Shown: in pieces, positions 5,971 to 6,216 of the stretch
Position numbering within the stretch: position 1 is the first letter of the stretch
Layout: each line of letters begins with the position of its first letter
Source: Alphaproteobacteria bacterium
GTDB taxonomy: Bacteria > Pseudomonadota > Alphaproteobacteria > JABAAW01
Assembly (NCBI GenBank): GCA_014238625.1
Contig: JABAAS010000072.1
Coordinates: 1-6,216, forward strand
Direction of reading: 5' to 3'
Length of the DNA: 6,216 nucleotides
Notes under the pieces: model-generated
What the model saw: the letters and a program-made list of their open reading frames with translations, nothing else
What the model was told of the DNA's origin: nothing
Databases searched by the model: none
Program-made: the position numbers and the translations under genes

Positions 5971-6216
5971 ATGGACTTACTCTCGCCCCTTTCGCGCCTG
6001 CTTGGCTTTTCACGAGCAACGAGCAACGAGCCCTCCGTTCAGAGATTGGACAAATCCTTATCGGGGCGAGGCAATAGATTTGCAAATACTAATGTTACCA
6101 ACCTAGGTGCTAACCAGAATATTAAGCAGAGTGGCAACAGTCCCTCCATCCTCACGAGCACGACGCGAGCGAGCGCTGGCGAGCAAAAACTTCTAGCTCA
6201 GCTACGCAGCTTATCG
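5971..6216 (+). CDS. Unrecognised protein, N-terminal 82 residues (3' truncated by window edge)
   Basis: An open frame from ATG 5971 reaches the window end without a stop. An in-frame TGA sits immediately before the ATG, so this is the earliest start; no good Shine-Dalgarno is visible. I do not recognise the product. The first 13 residues (MDLLSPLSRLLGF) could form a short amphipathic helix. The rest is polar and rich in Ser, Asn, Thr, Gln and Arg, with no membrane segment, signal peptide or catalytic motif seen, and it looks disordered until about residue 70, where a helix may begin (GEQKLLAQLRSL). Codon choice (TTA, CTA, GCG, ACG, AGC) resembles the genes before it. It lies 39 bp after the FlhF-FlhG gene on the same strand, so it probably belongs to the flagellar cluster. 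A start at TTG 6046 is possible. Whether it is a real gene depends on sequence beyond the edge. Confidence 0.55.
   Translation, partial: MDLLSPLSRLLGFSRATSNEPSVQRLDKSLSGRGNRFANTNVTNLGANQNIKQSGNSPSILTSTTRASAGEQKLLAQLRSLS
6012..6030 (+). repeat. 7-bp tandem repeat near the start of the unknown gene
   Basis: ACGAGCA occurs twice (6012-6018, 6019-6025) and is followed by a partial third copy, ACGAG (6026-6030). It covers codons 14-20 of the frame starting at 5971. Because 7 is not a multiple of 3, loss or gain of one unit would shift that frame. At 2.7 copies it is too short to claim phase variation. Confidence 0.6.

Overview
The window is a stretch of a flagellar gene cluster, all on the + strand and almost entirely coding. 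In order it holds the 3' end of a MotA/PomA-type stator gene, a FlbD-type sigma-54 activator, a complete flhA, and one long gene in which FlhF and FlhG are fused in a single frame. The 5' end of an unrecognised gene runs off the right edge. No RNA genes, insertion sequences or CRISPR arrays were seen.

The organism is most likely an alphaproteobacterium. The best evidence is the regulator. It has a FlbD-like degenerate receiver opening (MKLLIVGALEG), the 'EYLPLPPDPE' stretch where ordinary receivers carry a conserved Lys, and a Fis-type C-terminus (ILGISIRMLRNKL). Base composition is intermediate. Ala is mostly GCG while Ile ATA and Leu TTA/CTA are frequent, and the tetranucleotide CTAG is common, so this does not look like a typical high-GC free-living alphaproteobacterium. 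I cannot name the genus.

Layout: motA' (2-406) is followed after 7 bp by flbD (414-1736). A weak terminator-like hairpin overlaps the flbD stop, and an AT-rich leader of 75 bp with no visible Shine-Dalgarno precedes flhA (1812-3929). The flhF-flhG fusion (3943-5931) starts 13 bp after flhA, with a Shine-Dalgarno overlapping the flhA stop. A 39-bp gap leads to the partial unknown gene (5971 to the edge).

How the genes work together (family knowledge plus inference): FlbD switches on sigma-54-dependent flagellar genes. FlhA is the export gate of the flagellar type III secretion apparatus. FlhF and FlhG normally work as two separate proteins, a SRP-type GTPase and a MinD-like ATPase, that set the place and number of flagella. 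MotA forms the stator that drives rotation. The most notable point is that FlhF and FlhG are here one 662-residue polypeptide. Its linker keeps a motif (DRASAMR) resembling the FlhG activator helix (DQAxxLR) that stimulates FlhF GTPase activity. At the same time the G3, G4 and G5 motifs of the FlhF half are degenerate. This may be a built-in FlhF/FlhG module with altered or lost GTPase activity.
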